From: Levilactobacillus namurensis
Lineage (GTDB): Bacteria > Bacillota > Bacilli > Lactobacillales > Lactobacillaceae
Assembly (NCBI RefSeq): GCF_032197885.1
Contig: NZ_CP134159.1
Location: forward strand, 558,001 to 622,000
Direction: 5' to 3'
Length of the DNA stretch: 64,000 nt
Shown here piece by piece: positions 9,332 through 18,615 of this stretch. The first letter of the stretch is position 1; every line of letters starts with the position of its first letter. The position numbers and the translations under genes are program-made. The notes under the pieces are model-generated. The model ran no database searches. It saw only the letters and a list, made by a program, of their open reading frames with translations, and was not told the DNA's origin.

Positions 9332-10525
9332 TTAATCTGTGACTTTATCCGTGTCAGCGTACATGTAGTCCCGCGTCATAGGAAGCATTCGGGCGGAAGG
9401 CCCCTTCGAGATCAAATACTGAATCACGTCAATATTACCAGATTTGAAGGAGGCAGCGCAAGCCTGGAGATACAGGTCCCACATCCGCACGAACTTCTCA
9501 TCGAACATCTGAGCGACTTCATCGCGGTGAGCGTTGAAGTTCTGGTCCCAGATCTCAACGGTCTTTTGGTAGTGGCGACGCAGGGGTTCCATGTCATCGA
9601 TCTGTAAGCCGTTCTCGATGATGTGGGTGGTGTTTTCCACCAGTCCAGGAACGTAGCCACCAGGGAAAATCCACTTGTTCAACCAACCGTTGTTGGCACC
9701 GCCCTGTTGCCGCGTGATCCCGTGAATCAAGGCGACCCCGTCGTTCATCAGGTACTTTTGAACGCAGTTGAAGTATTCGCCTAGGTTCTCGGCACCCACG
9801 TGTTCGAACATCCCAACGGACGTAATGTAGTCCCATTGTTCATTGCCTAATTCCCGGTAGTCTTCCAACCGGACTTCGGCAACGTCCTGTAAGCCTTCAT
9901 CTTGGATACGTTGGTTTACGTAGTCGTATTGTTCTTGGCTCAGGGTAATTCCCGTCACGTGCAAGCCGTATTCCTTAGCGGCCGTCAGCATCAACGTGCC
10001 CCAACCACAACCGATGTCCAAGAGGGTCTTACCCGGTTGCGGGTTCAACTTCTTGATGATGTGGTGAACCTTGTTGACCTGAGCCGTTTCAAGGTCGTCT
10101 TCAGGCGACTCGAAGTAGGCACAGGAGTAAGTCATGGTGTCGTCTAACCAGAGTTGATAGAAGTTGTTTCCAATATCATAGTGGTTTTGGACGTCCGTCT
10201 TGCTTTCTTTTTCGGTATGCTTCTGTTTAGGTAAGAAGTGAATGTACTTCTTGTTATGGAAGAAACTGTCGGCGTTTTCGTAAGCCGAAGTCAGTAAGTC
10301 TTCGATACTGCCATCGATTTCGATGGTGCCGTCCATGATGGCTTCCCCCAGCGCGATGGATGCGTTGCGGGAGATTTCCTTGACGGGAATCGCCTGGTGG
10401 ATGGTGATGGTGTTGGCAGGAGTGCCGGTCCCATAAACATCGCTAGTGCCGTCCCAGTAGTTGACGCGAACGGGGATGTTAAAGGTGTGGCTTAGAAACG
10501 TTTTGTAAAAAGTTTTTTCAAGCAT
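9332..10525 (-). CDS. cfa: Cyclopropane-fatty-acyl-phospholipid synthase
   Basis: 397 aa. It transfers a methylene group from S-adenosylmethionine to the double bond of unsaturated acyl chains in membrane phospholipids, giving cyclopropane (lactobacillic) acids used in acid and solvent tolerance. An N-terminal lipid-binding part (about 1-105) precedes the SAM-methyltransferase fold. The family motifs MTYSCAYF (131-138) and [10 protein letters not shown] (168-177, SAM binding) are present, with GMFEHVG further on. GAGAGGA lies before the ATG at 10525. It is monocistronic, with its own promoter and terminator. Confidence 0.96.
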   Translation of the reverse strand: MLEKTFYKTFLSHTFNIPVRVNYWDGTSDVYGTGTPANTITIHQAIPVKEISRNASIALGEAIMDGTIEIDGSIEDLLTSAYENADSFFHNKKYIHFLPKQKHTEKESKTDVQNHYDIGNNFYQLWLDDTMTYSCAYFESPEDDLETAQVNKVHHIIKKLNPQPGKTLLDIGCGWGTLMLTAAKEYGLHVTGITLSQEQYDYVNQRIQDEGLQDVAEVRLEDYRELGNEQWDYITSVGMFEHVGAENLGEYFNCVQKYLMNDGVALIHGITRQQGGANNGWLNKWIFPGGYVPGLVENTTHIIENGLQIDDMEPLRRHYQKTVEIWDQNFNAHRDEVAQMFDEKFVRMWDLYLQACAASFKSGNIDVIQYLISKGPSARMLPMTRDYMYADTDKVTD

Positions 10526-10585
10526 GTCAGCGGTCCTCTCTCTGGTTTTCGCAGTTTCCGGTAAAGGAAACAGAATTACTCTGCC

Positions 10586-10615
10586 ATTATACGCTTATCG
10601 GCCTAGGGGTGTAAG
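10586..10615 (-). promoter_or_regulatory. Promoter of cfa
   Basis: On the minus strand TATAAT lies at 10591-10586 with CTTACA 18 bp upstream (10615-10610). Confidence 0.6.
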
Positions 10616-10684
10616 GGAAGACTCTTGATGTAACCGCTATCTATGGCGGTTAGTTTGTAAAAATATCAGTTTTTCCCGTGAGCA

Positions 10685-10693
10685 TGGTATAAT
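10685..10693 (+). promoter_or_regulatory. Extended -10 promoter of the TPR-like gene
   Basis: TGGTATAAT at 10685-10693 is a perfect extended -10 element; no clear -35 is present. The start codon is 32 bp downstream. Confidence 0.65.
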
Positions 10694-10725
10694 GAAACCA
10701 CAATAACCAGCGGAGGTCTTTTACT

Positions 10726-11634
10726 GTGAAAAAATGGGTATGGGTCGTGGCAACCATCGTGGTGGCACTGTTGATTGGCGGCTACGCTTATTCCAATCAT
10801 CATGCGACAGCCAAGGAATATGATGCGGCCATGACTAACGGGCGAACAGCCTTACAAGCAAAAAATTACACGCAAGCGGAGACGTACTTCCAGAATGCGC
10901 TGAAACGAAAACTCAATGATCCTAAAGCTCAGACTTACCTGTTGCAGACGCAACGGTTCGTGGCGGGGGAAAACGCGTTAACGGCACGGAAGTTCGCGAA
11001 CGCCCAAAACCGTTATCAGAAGGTCCAAGACACTAAGGACGGGTCGAGCGTGTTGCGGCAACGGGCGAAGAAGCGCTTGACGCAGGTCAAGGGCATCCGG
11101 GCCAACGTGGCGCAATTCAAGGCCATCTTGAAGCAGGCTCAGGCTCAAAACCAGGCGCTGGATTACGGCAAGTCGAACAGTACGTTGGATCAGCTCTTCA
11201 CCAATAAGCAGTTCCAAGAAAGCTACTACAAGAACCTGTACACGCAAGCTCTGGCATTACGGAAAGCCAACAACGCCAGTCAATCGGCGGCTTCCAGTAC
11301 GACCACAACCAGTGATTCGGCGGCAACCAGCAGTAGCCGTGACACCACGAGTGATTCACAACAGCAGAACAGTAGTAGTGCGGCTCTGACCTCGTCCGAA
11401 TCTAAGGCGGCTAAGAACTACCAGGGGTCCAACGAGTACACGGTCACTAAGAAACAAAAGGAACTGAACGGCAAAGTCATTACGGCGGCGCAGATCAGTT
11501 CGGCCCGGCAGACCATTAACGCTGCTGGGGGGCAAGCGGATGCCATGAGTGACCAAGATGTTCGGGTCGCCATGCAACAAGCCCATAAGAAGGGAATCTC
11601 ATTGACGAAGTACACCCAGACTTATTTGAAGTAA
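10726..11634 (+). CDS. Membrane-anchored extracellular protein with TPR-like repeats
   Basis: 302 aa starting at GTG after GCGGAGG. One N-terminal membrane anchor (about 4-22) is followed by a helical region with TPR-like spacing (about 30-190), a low-complexity Ser/Thr linker (about 192-245), and a C-terminal segment of about 55 residues ending at TYLK. The layout suggests an outward-facing scaffold or a sensor of the envelope. It is a single-gene unit. I do not recognise a specific function. Confidence 0.75.
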   Translation: MKKWVWVVATIVVALLIGGYAYSNHHATAKEYDAAMTNGRTALQAKNYTQAETYFQNALKRKLNDPKAQTYLLQTQRFVAGENALTARKFANAQNRYQKVQDTKDGSSVLRQRAKKRLTQVKGIRANVAQFKAILKQAQAQNQALDYGKSNSTLDQLFTNKQFQESYYKNLYTQALALRKANNASQSAASSTTTTSDSAATSSSRDTTSDSQQQNSSSAALTSSESKAAKNYQGSNEYTVTKKQKELNGKVITAAQISSARQTINAAGGQADAMSDQDVRVAMQQAHKKGISLTKYTQTYLK

Positions 11635-11635
11635 G

Positions 11636-11674
11636 CACGAAGCCATTGGTCCGTCACGGACTAGTGGCTTTTTT
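11636..11674 (+). terminator. Terminator after the TPR-like gene
   Basis: AAGCCA-T-GTCCGT pairs with ACGGAC-A-TGGCTT around a 1-3 nt loop, followed by TTTTTT. Confidence 0.85.
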
Positions 11675-11897
11675 CTTGAGGTTCGTAAGGTTAACTGCCA
11701 AACGTATCGTGCCTTTTTTAACAATTAGTTTTGTTGTTTTGCGAACAAAAAGTTAACCGGAACATTGATTTGGCGGGCAATGCAGGCGCTTAGTCCCCCG
11801 AATAACGGGCGAGTCATTATTCACCCTAGATTGGTAAGGGTGGTTTACTATAGTACTAGGTCCACAGAGCCAATTACACTTAAAGGGGGGTAAGGTG

Positions 11898-11924
11898 ATG
11901 TGGCGCCGCTTAGCCGGTTCGTGA
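11898..11924 (+). CDS. Possible 8-codon leader ORF upstream of the ROK regulator
   Basis: ATG at 11898 opens MWRRLAGS and stops at 11924. It lies just after a very purine-rich AAAGGGGGGTAAGG. The next real start is about 85 nt downstream. It may be a leader peptide or a chance ORF; the strong ribosome-binding-like sequence, with no other gene to serve, is the only support. Confidence 0.25.
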   Translation: MWRRLAGS

Positions 11925-12008
11925 CGATCTTGGGGGATCAAGCGGACCCACTGAACCACTGTTGGTTGAGGGTCAGGTTAAGTTGGGTGTTTGACATCAC
12001 CAGGTATT

Positions 12009-13193
12009 ATGATTATCAACAAGCACATTATGCGGACGACGAACGAAAAACAGGTCTTACAGCAAATTGTGAACGAAGGTCCCATCTCGCGGAGTCAGAT
12101 TTCACGGAACCTGAGCTTGAACAAGGTGACGGTCTCGGATATTTATAGTGAGCTCTTGCACGAAGGGTTAATTCGAGAAGTCGGCCACGGGGTCAGCACG
12201 CGTAACGGTGGTCGGAAGCCCGTCATGGCGTTACTGAACGTGGATTACGGGTACGTCTTGAGTATCAATATCCTCCGGCAACGGTTTACCATCTTGACTT
12301 GTCAGTTAGATGGGAAGTCCCACGATTACGCCAGTGTTTCCACGAAGAACGTGGATATGACCACGGTGTTAGACATGATCGAAGACCGGATTAACCAAGT
12401 GATCGAACAGCACGAGAACAAGTTGCTGGGCTTGGCATTCGGGCTGGACGGCATGATCTACGATAATCAGATTCTGGATGCGGGCTTAAAGGGGTTGAAG
12501 AACTTCGACCTGGCCAAGTACTTTGGCGATAAGTTCAACATTCCGGTCGTATTGGAAAACATTGTGAACCAGTCGGCCATCTTCGAACGGGACTTCTCCG
12601 GCGAAGGGGTCTACCAGGACTTGGTCGCCGTGACGATTCGGGACCAAGTCAGTGCCGGCATTATCACCAACGGGCACCTTTACCGGGGGCACCGGGGTGA
12701 AGCGGGCGTGATCGGCAAGTGTCCGTTAGCCGACCGGTACCAAGAAGAAGCCAACGAGACCGTAAACCACTACGTTTCTGAAACGGCGGTTTTGAAGCAG
12801 ATCATGGCTTGCCAGCAACTGAACCGGGTCGACGTGAACCGGATTCGGCGGGATTACCTGGGGCACGACCAGAAGCTCTTACAGATTCTGGACGAATTCT
12901 CCTACTACCTGGCCAAAGTCTTGGGGAACATCTCCAGCAGCTTTGCGCCGGACGCGATTCTCCTGAACGCGCCGATCCTGGAACTCCTGCCAGAGTTGAT
13001 GGATGACGTGCGGAGCTACGTTGATAAGTTGGCGATTCCGCGGAAGGCGCCGTTACTCCTGACCAAGAACGCGAAGGAAGCGTCCTTGATGGGTGGGGCT
13101 TCCGCCGTGATCCACAAGGTCTTAGGCCTAGACGACTTACAGTTGACCTTTAGTAATCAACGAGATGTGGTTTTGGAACAACTGGAATCTTAA
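12009..13193 (+). CDS. ROK-family transcriptional regulator (XylR/NagC type)
   Basis: 394 aa from the ATG at 12009; a TTG at 11991 is a possible alternative and neither has a strong Shine-Dalgarno. An N-terminal winged helix-turn-helix (about residues 10-62, including SRSQISRNLSLNKVTVSDIY) is followed by a ROK sugar-kinase-like domain with LGLAFGLDGMIYD and RGHRGEAGVIGKCPL. Repressors of this type bind DNA until a sugar or sugar phosphate is present. No sugar operon lies beside it here, so its target is unknown. The sugar-kinase fold is probably used for sensing only. Confidence 0.88.
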   Translation: MIINKHIMRTTNEKQVLQQIVNEGPISRSQISRNLSLNKVTVSDIYSELLHEGLIREVGHGVSTRNGGRKPVMALLNVDYGYVLSINILRQRFTILTCQLDGKSHDYASVSTKNVDMTTVLDMIEDRINQVIEQHENKLLGLAFGLDGMIYDNQILDAGLKGLKNFDLAKYFGDKFNIPVVLENIVNQSAIFERDFSGEGVYQDLVAVTIRDQVSAGIITNGHLYRGHRGEAGVIGKCPLADRYQEEANETVNHYVSETAVLKQIMACQQLNRVDVNRIRRDYLGHDQKLLQILDEFSYYLAKVLGNISSSFAPDAILLNAPILELLPELMDDVRSYVDKLAIPRKAPLLLTKNAKEASLMGGASAVIHKVLGLDDLQLTFSNQRDVVLEQLES

Positions 13194-13207
13194 TCAAAAC
13201 GATTAGT

Positions 13208-13238
13208 GAGGCAGTTACCGTGGGGTGGCTGCCTTTTT
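13208..13238 (+). terminator. Terminator after the ROK regulator
   Basis: AGGCAG--ACC pairs with GGT--CTGCCT, followed by TTTT. Confidence 0.85.
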
Positions 13239-13337
13239 GCGTGGTCGTGCGTGGCTCCCCGGGTCAGTTTAGCGGTGGAATTGGTCGTACAGACTGGTCG
13301 GGGGTGGGAAATTCTTAGGAAATTAAGGGGGATGCGG

Positions 13338-13343
13338 TATAAT
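13338..13343 (+). promoter_or_regulatory. -10 box of the AI-2E family gene
   Basis: TATAAT at 13338-13343, 31 bp before the start codon; no good -35. Confidence 0.5.
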
Positions 13344-13374
13344 AAACTTACTATGTAACCGGGGAGGTTCTAGC

Positions 13375-14499
13375 GTGACTTTATGGCAACGTTTCATCGA
13401 TAACGTACGGCTGCGGCGCTTTGTGGTGCTGGCCTTGTTGATCTTCGTTCTGTGGCTGGTCCGCAGCGAGATGAACATGATCCTGCTGACGTTTATTTTT
13501 ACTTTTATGGTCTTGAAGATCGTTCACTTCGTGCGGCGGCACGTCAAGATTCCCGCACAACTGATTGTGATTCTGACCTACGTGCTGGTCTTAGGAGGCC
13601 TGTATTGGGCGGTCACCACCTACCTCCCGCAAATCGTGACGTCGTCGGTTCACGGCATCGAGAACCTGTACCGTTTCTACCAGAATCCCGACAACGACAC
13701 TAGTCAGATTGCCCAGTGGATCACCAACTACATCAGTACGTCCGACCTAATCGGGCAGGTGCAGAATAGCGCTAAGGTGGTCTTGAACTACCTGTCAACG
13801 ATTGGATCCTTTGGGGTCACGCTGTTCATGTCGATGATCCTGAGCTTCTTCTTCACTATTGAAGATAAGCAGATGGCGGCGTTCTCCAAGCGCTTCTTGA
13901 CCAGTACCTACAGCTGGTTCTTCCAGGACATTAAGTTCTTCGCGGACAAGTTCGTGAACACCTTTGGGGTGGTCCTGGAGGCCCAACTCTTCATCGCGCT
14001 CTGCAACACCGCGATTACTACCGTGGTCCTGGCCATCATGCAGATGCCACAGTTGCCGACGCTGGCCATCATGATCTTCGTCTTGAGCTTGGTTCCCGTA
14101 GCCGGGGTCATCGTGTCGATCATTCCACTGGCCATGCTGGGGTATTCAGTGGGTGGTTACCGCTACATCATCTATATTCTGGTTATGATTGTAGTGGTCC
14201 ACACTTTGGAAGCCTACGTATTGAACCCCAAGTTCATGGCGAGTCGGACAGAATTGCCGATCTTCTACACCTTCGTGGTCCTGCTGGCCGGAGAACAACT
14301 CTTCGGCGTCTGGGGCCTGATCGTGGGGGTCCCCATTTTCACGTTCTTCCTGGACATCTTGGGTGTCCGGCCGGTCCACGGCCTGCACCCCGGGGTGGAT
14401 GTCGATAAGTTACGCCAATACGGCCGAGAACATATTTCTCACCGGAACCCGGATGGCTCGGAGCCACACAGCCATTCGAAGGACCATTCTGAAAAATAA
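13375..14499 (+). CDS. AI-2E (PerM/YtvI) family membrane transporter
   Basis: 374 aa from a GTG preceded by GGGGAGG. About seven to eight membrane helices with a central soluble segment (about 100-150) and the C-terminal signature LPIFYTFVVLLAGEQLFGVWGLIVGVP fit the AI-2E/PerM family. Members have been linked to export of autoinducer-2 or to Na+/Li+(H+) antiport, so the substrate here is open. The His/Ser-rich tail (about 350-374) is cytoplasmic and unremarkable. It is a single gene with its own terminator. Confidence 0.9.
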   Translation: MTLWQRFIDNVRLRRFVVLALLIFVLWLVRSEMNMILLTFIFTFMVLKIVHFVRRHVKIPAQLIVILTYVLVLGGLYWAVTTYLPQIVTSSVHGIENLYRFYQNPDNDTSQIAQWITNYISTSDLIGQVQNSAKVVLNYLSTIGSFGVTLFMSMILSFFFTIEDKQMAAFSKRFLTSTYSWFFQDIKFFADKFVNTFGVVLEAQLFIALCNTAITTVVLAIMQMPQLPTLAIMIFVLSLVPVAGVIVSIIPLAMLGYSVGGYRYIIYILVMIVVVHTLEAYVLNPKFMASRTELPIFYTFVVLLAGEQLFGVWGLIVGVPIFTFFLDILGVRPVHGLHPGVDVDKLRQYGREHISHRNPDGSEPHSHSKDHSEK

Positions 14500-14505
14500 T
14501 TAGGT

Positions 14506-14556
14506 AAAACGCTTGGACAGTGATGACCGCAAGGCTTAGCTGACCAGGCGTTTTTG
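14506..14556 (+). terminator. Terminator after the AI-2E family gene
   Basis: AAACGC-TGG pairs with CCA-GCGTTT across a long loop, followed by a T-run. Confidence 0.7.
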
Positions 14557-14564
14557 TTTACCAG

Positions 14565-14593
14565 TTGACAGGGGATTCCAGACCCACTATAGT
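14565..14593 (+). promoter_or_regulatory. Promoter of pyrP
   Basis: TTGACA (14565-14570), a 17-bp spacer, then TATAGT (14588-14593). Transcription would start about 30 nt before the PyrR-type site. Confidence 0.85.
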
Positions 14594-14623
14594 GTTGATA
14601 ACTCAATAAGCATTCCTTTAATT

Positions 14624-14702
14624 CTATCGTCCCGTGAGGCGAGTAAGGTATCGGCGCAAGCCCACTATTTTCGTCTGTCACGGGAAGAGTGGGCATTTTT
14701 TG
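14624..14702 (+). promoter_or_regulatory. PyrR-type transcription attenuator of pyrP
   Basis: GTCCCGTGAGGC (14629-14640) matches the core of the PyrR RNA-binding consensus UCCNGNGAGGY. TCCCGTGA (14630-14637) can pair with TCACGGGA (14678-14685) as antiterminator. The alternative is the terminator stem GCCCACT (14660-14666) with AGTGGGC (14688-14694) followed by TTTTTT. Known logic: PyrR with UMP binds the upstream hairpin and favours the terminator, so uracil import falls when pyrimidines are plentiful. The pyrR gene itself is not in the window. Confidence 0.78.
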
Positions 14703-14748
14703 TCGGCGGAATTGGGGGGATGGGGTGAAGACAGAGGAGGAAATTGAC

Positions 14749-16047
14749 GTGGCAGAGAAACATGATTATCGGAATCCCGAGGCGGTCCTGGACGTGTACG
14801 AACGACCAGCGATGCCGGGATGGATCTTTCTATCGTTACAGCACTTATTCTCAATGTTTGGGTCCACGGTGCTGGTCCCATTATTGGTGGGGTTGAACCC
14901 CAGCATCGCCCTGTTTAGTTCCGGGGTGGGGACCCTGTTACATATCTTGATTACCAAGGGTCGGATTCCGGCCTACATGAGTTCCAGTTTTTCGTTCATC
15001 GTCCCCAGCATTGCCCTGATGAAGGCGGCCGGGTACGCCGGGGTGGCTCAAGGGACCATTGCGGTTGGTCTGGTGTACCTGCTAGTGGCGACCTTGGTCG
15101 GGCTCTTTGGGTCTGACTGGATCGATAAGGCCTTACCGCCAATCGTAGTGGGTCCCGTGGTGGTGGTCATCGGGATGTCAGTGGCCGGTAGTGCGGCGAC
15201 CAACGCGATGATGAACCACGGCCATTATGATTTGAAATACTTCGGGATCGCCATGTTTACGCTGTTCTTAACGGTGCTGTTCAATATGTACCTCAAGGGA
15301 TTCTGGAGCAACATCGCCATCTTGTTGGGCATCGTGGCCGGGTACGTCTTGTCTATGGCGCTAGGCATCGTGGACTTCTCGAAGGTCGCCAGCACGCCGT
15401 GGTTGGAACTGCCCGCGTTTGAGTTTCCCTTCGTCAGCTACCAACCTAAGCAGATCTACTGGGACGCCATCCTGAGTTTTGCGCCAATCGCGTTCGTGAC
15501 CATGGCGGAGCACCTGGGACACATCATGGTGCTGGATGAATTGACTCACCGCGACTTCTTCAAGAATCCAGGCCTGCACCGGACGTTAGCCGGTGACGGG
15601 ACAGCGTCGATCTTCGCCGGCCTGGTCGGTGGGGTGCCGATTACCTCGTACGGGGAAAACATCGGGGTCATGGCCGTCAACAAGATTTTCAGTGTCTACG
15701 TGATTATCGGTGCGGCGGTCTTTGCGGCGCTGTTCGGCTTCGTCGGGAAGCTGAGTGCGTTGATCCAAACGGTGCCCGGGCCCGTGATTGGGGGCATCAG
15801 CTTCGTGCTCTTCGGGGTCATCGCGGCCAGTGGGTTACGAATCCTGGTTGAGAACAAGGTGGACTTTAACCTGAAGCGCAACCTGATGATTGGGTCCGTG
15901 ATCCTGGTCATCGGAATCGGGAACGCCTACCTGCAGATCGGCACGTTCCAGTTCACGGGAATCGGAGTCGCCACGGTGGTTGGAATCTTGTTGAACCTGA
16001 TTCTGCCGCAACAGGCCCGTTCGGAAGAAACGAAAAAGATTGCTTAA
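14749..16047 (+). CDS. pyrP: Uracil permease (NCS2/NAT family)
   Basis: 432 aa from the GTG at 14749, placed 9 nt after AGAGGAGG; an upstream in-frame start at 14689 would lie inside the attenuator terminator. About 12-14 membrane helices occur with NCS2 signatures, including the region GGVPITSYGENIGVMAVN. It imports uracil with protons. The PyrR-type attenuator just upstream supports uracil over xanthine or guanine as substrate. Single-gene unit. Confidence 0.93.
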   Translation: MAEKHDYRNPEAVLDVYERPAMPGWIFLSLQHLFSMFGSTVLVPLLVGLNPSIALFSSGVGTLLHILITKGRIPAYMSSSFSFIVPSIALMKAAGYAGVAQGTIAVGLVYLLVATLVGLFGSDWIDKALPPIVVGPVVVVIGMSVAGSAATNAMMNHGHYDLKYFGIAMFTLFLTVLFNMYLKGFWSNIAILLGIVAGYVLSMALGIVDFSKVASTPWLELPAFEFPFVSYQPKQIYWDAILSFAPIAFVTMAEHLGHIMVLDELTHRDFFKNPGLHRTLAGDGTASIFAGLVGGVPITSYGENIGVMAVNKIFSVYVIIGAAVFAALFGFVGKLSALIQTVPGPVIGGISFVLFGVIAASGLRILVENKVDFNLKRNLMIGSVILVIGIGNAYLQIGTFQFTGIGVATVVGILLNLILPQQARSEETKKIA

Positions 16048-16063
16048 TTGAATTCGGGGCAAG

Positions 16064-16098
16064 TGCGTCTGGTCAAGTGATTTGGCCAGGCGTTTTTG
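16064..16098 (+). terminator. Terminator after pyrP
   Basis: GCGTCTGGTCAA pairs with TTGGCCAGGCGT (two G-U pairs), followed by TTTT. Confidence 0.8.
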
Positions 16099-16292
16099 AG
16101 TTGTCTTAATGACTGAACCAAGCCACCGGTGGTTATGCGGCAACATTACCCTAACTTGTCATTTGGACGTTAAAATTTAAACCCACTCAGACCGTCACCC
16201 ATATAGTAGATATAGTGATTAAAGGGGAGGTGTGAACGCGATTCTAGCGATTGCTTAATTGAGAGACAAGCGATTGAGGGGGAGAATGTTTC

Positions 16293-18266
16293 ATGGAAAA
16301 GGCTTTAAGGAAGCGTTTGGCGGTGACGGCCACGACCGCTGCGGCCGTCTGTGTTTTAGGCTTACCCGTGGTGGGGCAAGCGGCAGCGGTCTCGGTCACC
16401 GGTCTACAGAATAGTGATGCGACCGTCACGGATACGACGGGGAAGTCCGTATCCGGTGACTTTAGCGGCTGGGAGAACTATCAGGTCAATTACCACTGGT
16501 CCCTCGCAACGGGGACACTGGTGGCCAACGGGGATACGGCCACGGTCACGTTGCCCAACGGCTTGACGGCGGATAGTACCCTAAATCTTCCATTGAAGGA
16601 CCAGACGGGGCAGACGATTGGGACGTTTACCATTCAGGGAGGCGCCACCACGGGAACCATCACCTTTAACGGGCAATCAACCACGGATAGCACGCTAGCG
16701 GGGACGCTGGCCGTGTACAGCCGGGGTACCAGTAAGGTTATGGATACGCAGAATAATTGGACCATTAATAAGATTGGGTGGATTGCCAATTCTGCAACGG
16801 ACGGGCAGCCAACGTTGCTGACCTGGAACGTGGCCTTTAACGCCGCCAGCAAGCCGTTAGGGGATGTCACGATCACCGACGACTTGGGCTCGAACCAGAC
16901 GTATGTCCCTGGTAGTGTGATTGCCACGGAGGGGGCCTACGACAGTACCGGAGCCTTTGTGGGCAATGGACAACAGATTACCCCCGTGGTGACTAAAAAT
17001 GGGAACCAGTTGACGTTCCTCTTTCAAAACGTCGATACGGCGGTCAACATGACCTATAACGCAACGCCAACCGTCACGGGTACCGGTCAGGTCTGGGCAA
17101 ACACCTCGGCCATTTCCGGTGGTGCCACGGGAAACGTCTCGGCACAGGTCGCCTGGGGCGGAACGGGATCTGCGAATGAAACCGCGGCCGCGTCTAGTAG
17201 CACCAGTGACCCGCAACCAACGGATCCGGTAACCAGTTCCAGCTCCAGTACCCAGGACCCGACGACGTATCCAGCTAGCAGTTCGAGTACCACGACCAAG
17301 CCAGCTGATCCAGCCACGTCGTCGAGTGCCACAACCAGCGCCTCGAGTAGTGCGGCGACGGATCCAGTGACTAAGCCGACGACGGGTACTAGCAGTGCGG
17401 ATAGTACCACGACCAAGCCAACCACGGACCCGAGCACCACGACCACGAAGCCGACCGACCCGACTAGCAGTTCCTCGAGTAGTGCGGCGTCTAGCCAGGC
17501 CACGGACCCGGCAACCAGTTCGTCCAGCAGTTCTACGACCAGTCAGTCTGCCGATCCCGTGACTAGCGCCTCGAGTAGTTCTGCGACGGCCCAGCCTGCG
17601 GACCCCGCAGCCAGTTCGTCGAGTAGCGCGACTAGTCCTCAGGACCCCGCGGCTAGTTCTTCAAGTGCTAGCCAGGCCACAGACCCCACGACTGATCCGA
17701 CGACACCTGCAACCGCTAGCTCTGCGGATCCCGCAACCAGTTCGTCGAGTAGTGCGGTGACCGCCCCAACCATGGACCCTGCAAGTGACCCAACGGACCC
17801 CGTTGATCCGGTAGAAACGCCAGCGACCGGTCAAGCAACGACTGATCCGACTGACCCGGCGACGGATCCCGTGATTAAGCCTAAGGCCAACGCCCACACC
17901 AGTGGGATGCCCGTGACCATCACGCCGGAGCTTCGGCTGGCAACGTCCAGTTCGGTAACCCAGCGTCCTGCGGTGTCTGGCACGCCAATCCTAGCGCACC
18001 GGGCAGGTACGCCAACGGCTGCGACCAAGTCCACTAACGATGCAGATTCGCGGCCAAACGCGACGGTTGCCACGGTTACGTCGGCGGCCCAACGGCGTAG
18101 TGTCCCGGCTAAGCAAGCCGCGGCCGTTACGCCGCGAGTTGCCACGCCGCAACCAACCAGTGACCGATTACCCCAGACGAATGAACACCAGTCAAGTCTG
18201 GGAACCTTGGTTGGTCTAGCCTTTATGGCGGGGCTGGGCTTCTGGATCTGGAAGCGTCGGTTCTAA
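16293..18266 (+). CDS. LPxTG-anchored adhesin with collagen-binding-like head
   Basis: 657 aa with GGGGGAG before the ATG. Signal peptide at 1-31; an immunoglobulin-like adhesin head at about 32-300 resembling the collagen-binding/SdrG-type fold; a long Ser/Thr/Asp/Pro stalk at about 305-545 with repeats of DP followed by Ser clusters; and a C-terminal sorting signal LPQTN, hydrophobic stretch and KRRF. Sortase A would link it to peptidoglycan. The head is clearly related to that of the next gene, so the two arose by duplication. The ligand is not known. Confidence 0.9.
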   Translation: MEKALRKRLAVTATTAAAVCVLGLPVVGQAAAVSVTGLQNSDATVTDTTGKSVSGDFSGWENYQVNYHWSLATGTLVANGDTATVTLPNGLTADSTLNLPLKDQTGQTIGTFTIQGGATTGTITFNGQSTTDSTLAGTLAVYSRGTSKVMDTQNNWTINKIGWIANSATDGQPTLLTWNVAFNAASKPLGDVTITDDLGSNQTYVPGSVIATEGAYDSTGAFVGNGQQITPVVTKNGNQLTFLFQNVDTAVNMTYNATPTVTGTGQVWANTSAISGGATGNVSAQVAWGGTGSANETAAASSSTSDPQPTDPVTSSSSSTQDPTTYPASSSSTTTKPADPATSSSATTSASSSAATDPVTKPTTGTSSADSTTTKPTTDPSTTTTKPTDPTSSSSSSAASSQATDPATSSSSSSTTSQSADPVTSASSSSATAQPADPAASSSSSATSPQDPAASSSSASQATDPTTDPTTPATASSADPATSSSSSAVTAPTMDPASDPTDPVDPVETPATGQATTDPTDPATDPVIKPKANAHTSGMPVTITPELRLATSSSVTQRPAVSGTPILAHRAGTPTAATKSTNDADSRPNATVATVTSAAQRRSVPAKQAAAVTPRVATPQPTSDRLPQTNEHQSSLGTLVGLAFMAGLGFWIWKRRF

Positions 18267-18330
18267 GTTGTGATTTATGAAATGACCCCTGGTTCAGCAT
18301 GACCTGACGGTGAGTTGACGTATATGGACA

Positions 18331-18358
18331 GGCCCCGGTCCCCCAACCGGGGCCTTTT
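18331..18358 (+). terminator. Terminator after the first LPxTG gene
   Basis: GGCCCCGGT pairs with ACCGGGGCC, followed by TTTT. Confidence 0.9.
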
Positions 18359-18615
18359 GGCTGTGGTGAAAAAATTCCGGCGTTTGCAACCCTTTAGAGA
18401 CTAATCTAATTAGTTGCGGGGCACGACTGGCACTACCAGGGGGTGGTGGAATGGCGAATTCACCATTCCACCGTTTCCCGGCCTATCATGAACGTGAAAT
18501 CAGGAGGACAAGCGTTAGAATCCTTGCTTTCAGACATTGTGACACGGCGTATTTATTTGGAAGGTGATCGATGAACGGGACATAACGAATTTAATCATGA
18601 GTCAAAGGAGGAGTA
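18359..18615. other. Intergenic region between the LPxTG genes
   Basis: No gene. It holds a perfect 10-bp stem, GGTGGAATGG (18445-18454) with CCATTCCACC (18463-18472) and an 8-nt loop, followed by GTTTCCC. This could be a weak terminator or a 5' leader structure. The ribosome binding site AAAGGAGGAG for the next gene starts at 18603. No clear promoter boxes were found. Confidence 0.5.

Noticed and set aside
9281-9607. Plus-strand ORF over the end of cfa
   Set aside because: It starts in the cfa terminator and follows the antisense of a conserved gene.
11900-12148. 82-codon ORF starting at a GTG before the ROK gene
   Set aside because: Most of it overlaps the HTH region of the ROK regulator in another frame and its peptide has no protein-like pattern.
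14574-14702. Purine or preQ1 riboswitch before the nucleobase permease
   Set aside because: No aptamer core of either class is present; the PyrR core and switching stems explain the leader better.
17087-17503. Minus-strand ORF opposite the Ser/Thr stalk of the first adhesin
   Set aside because: Low-complexity antisense of the repeat region.
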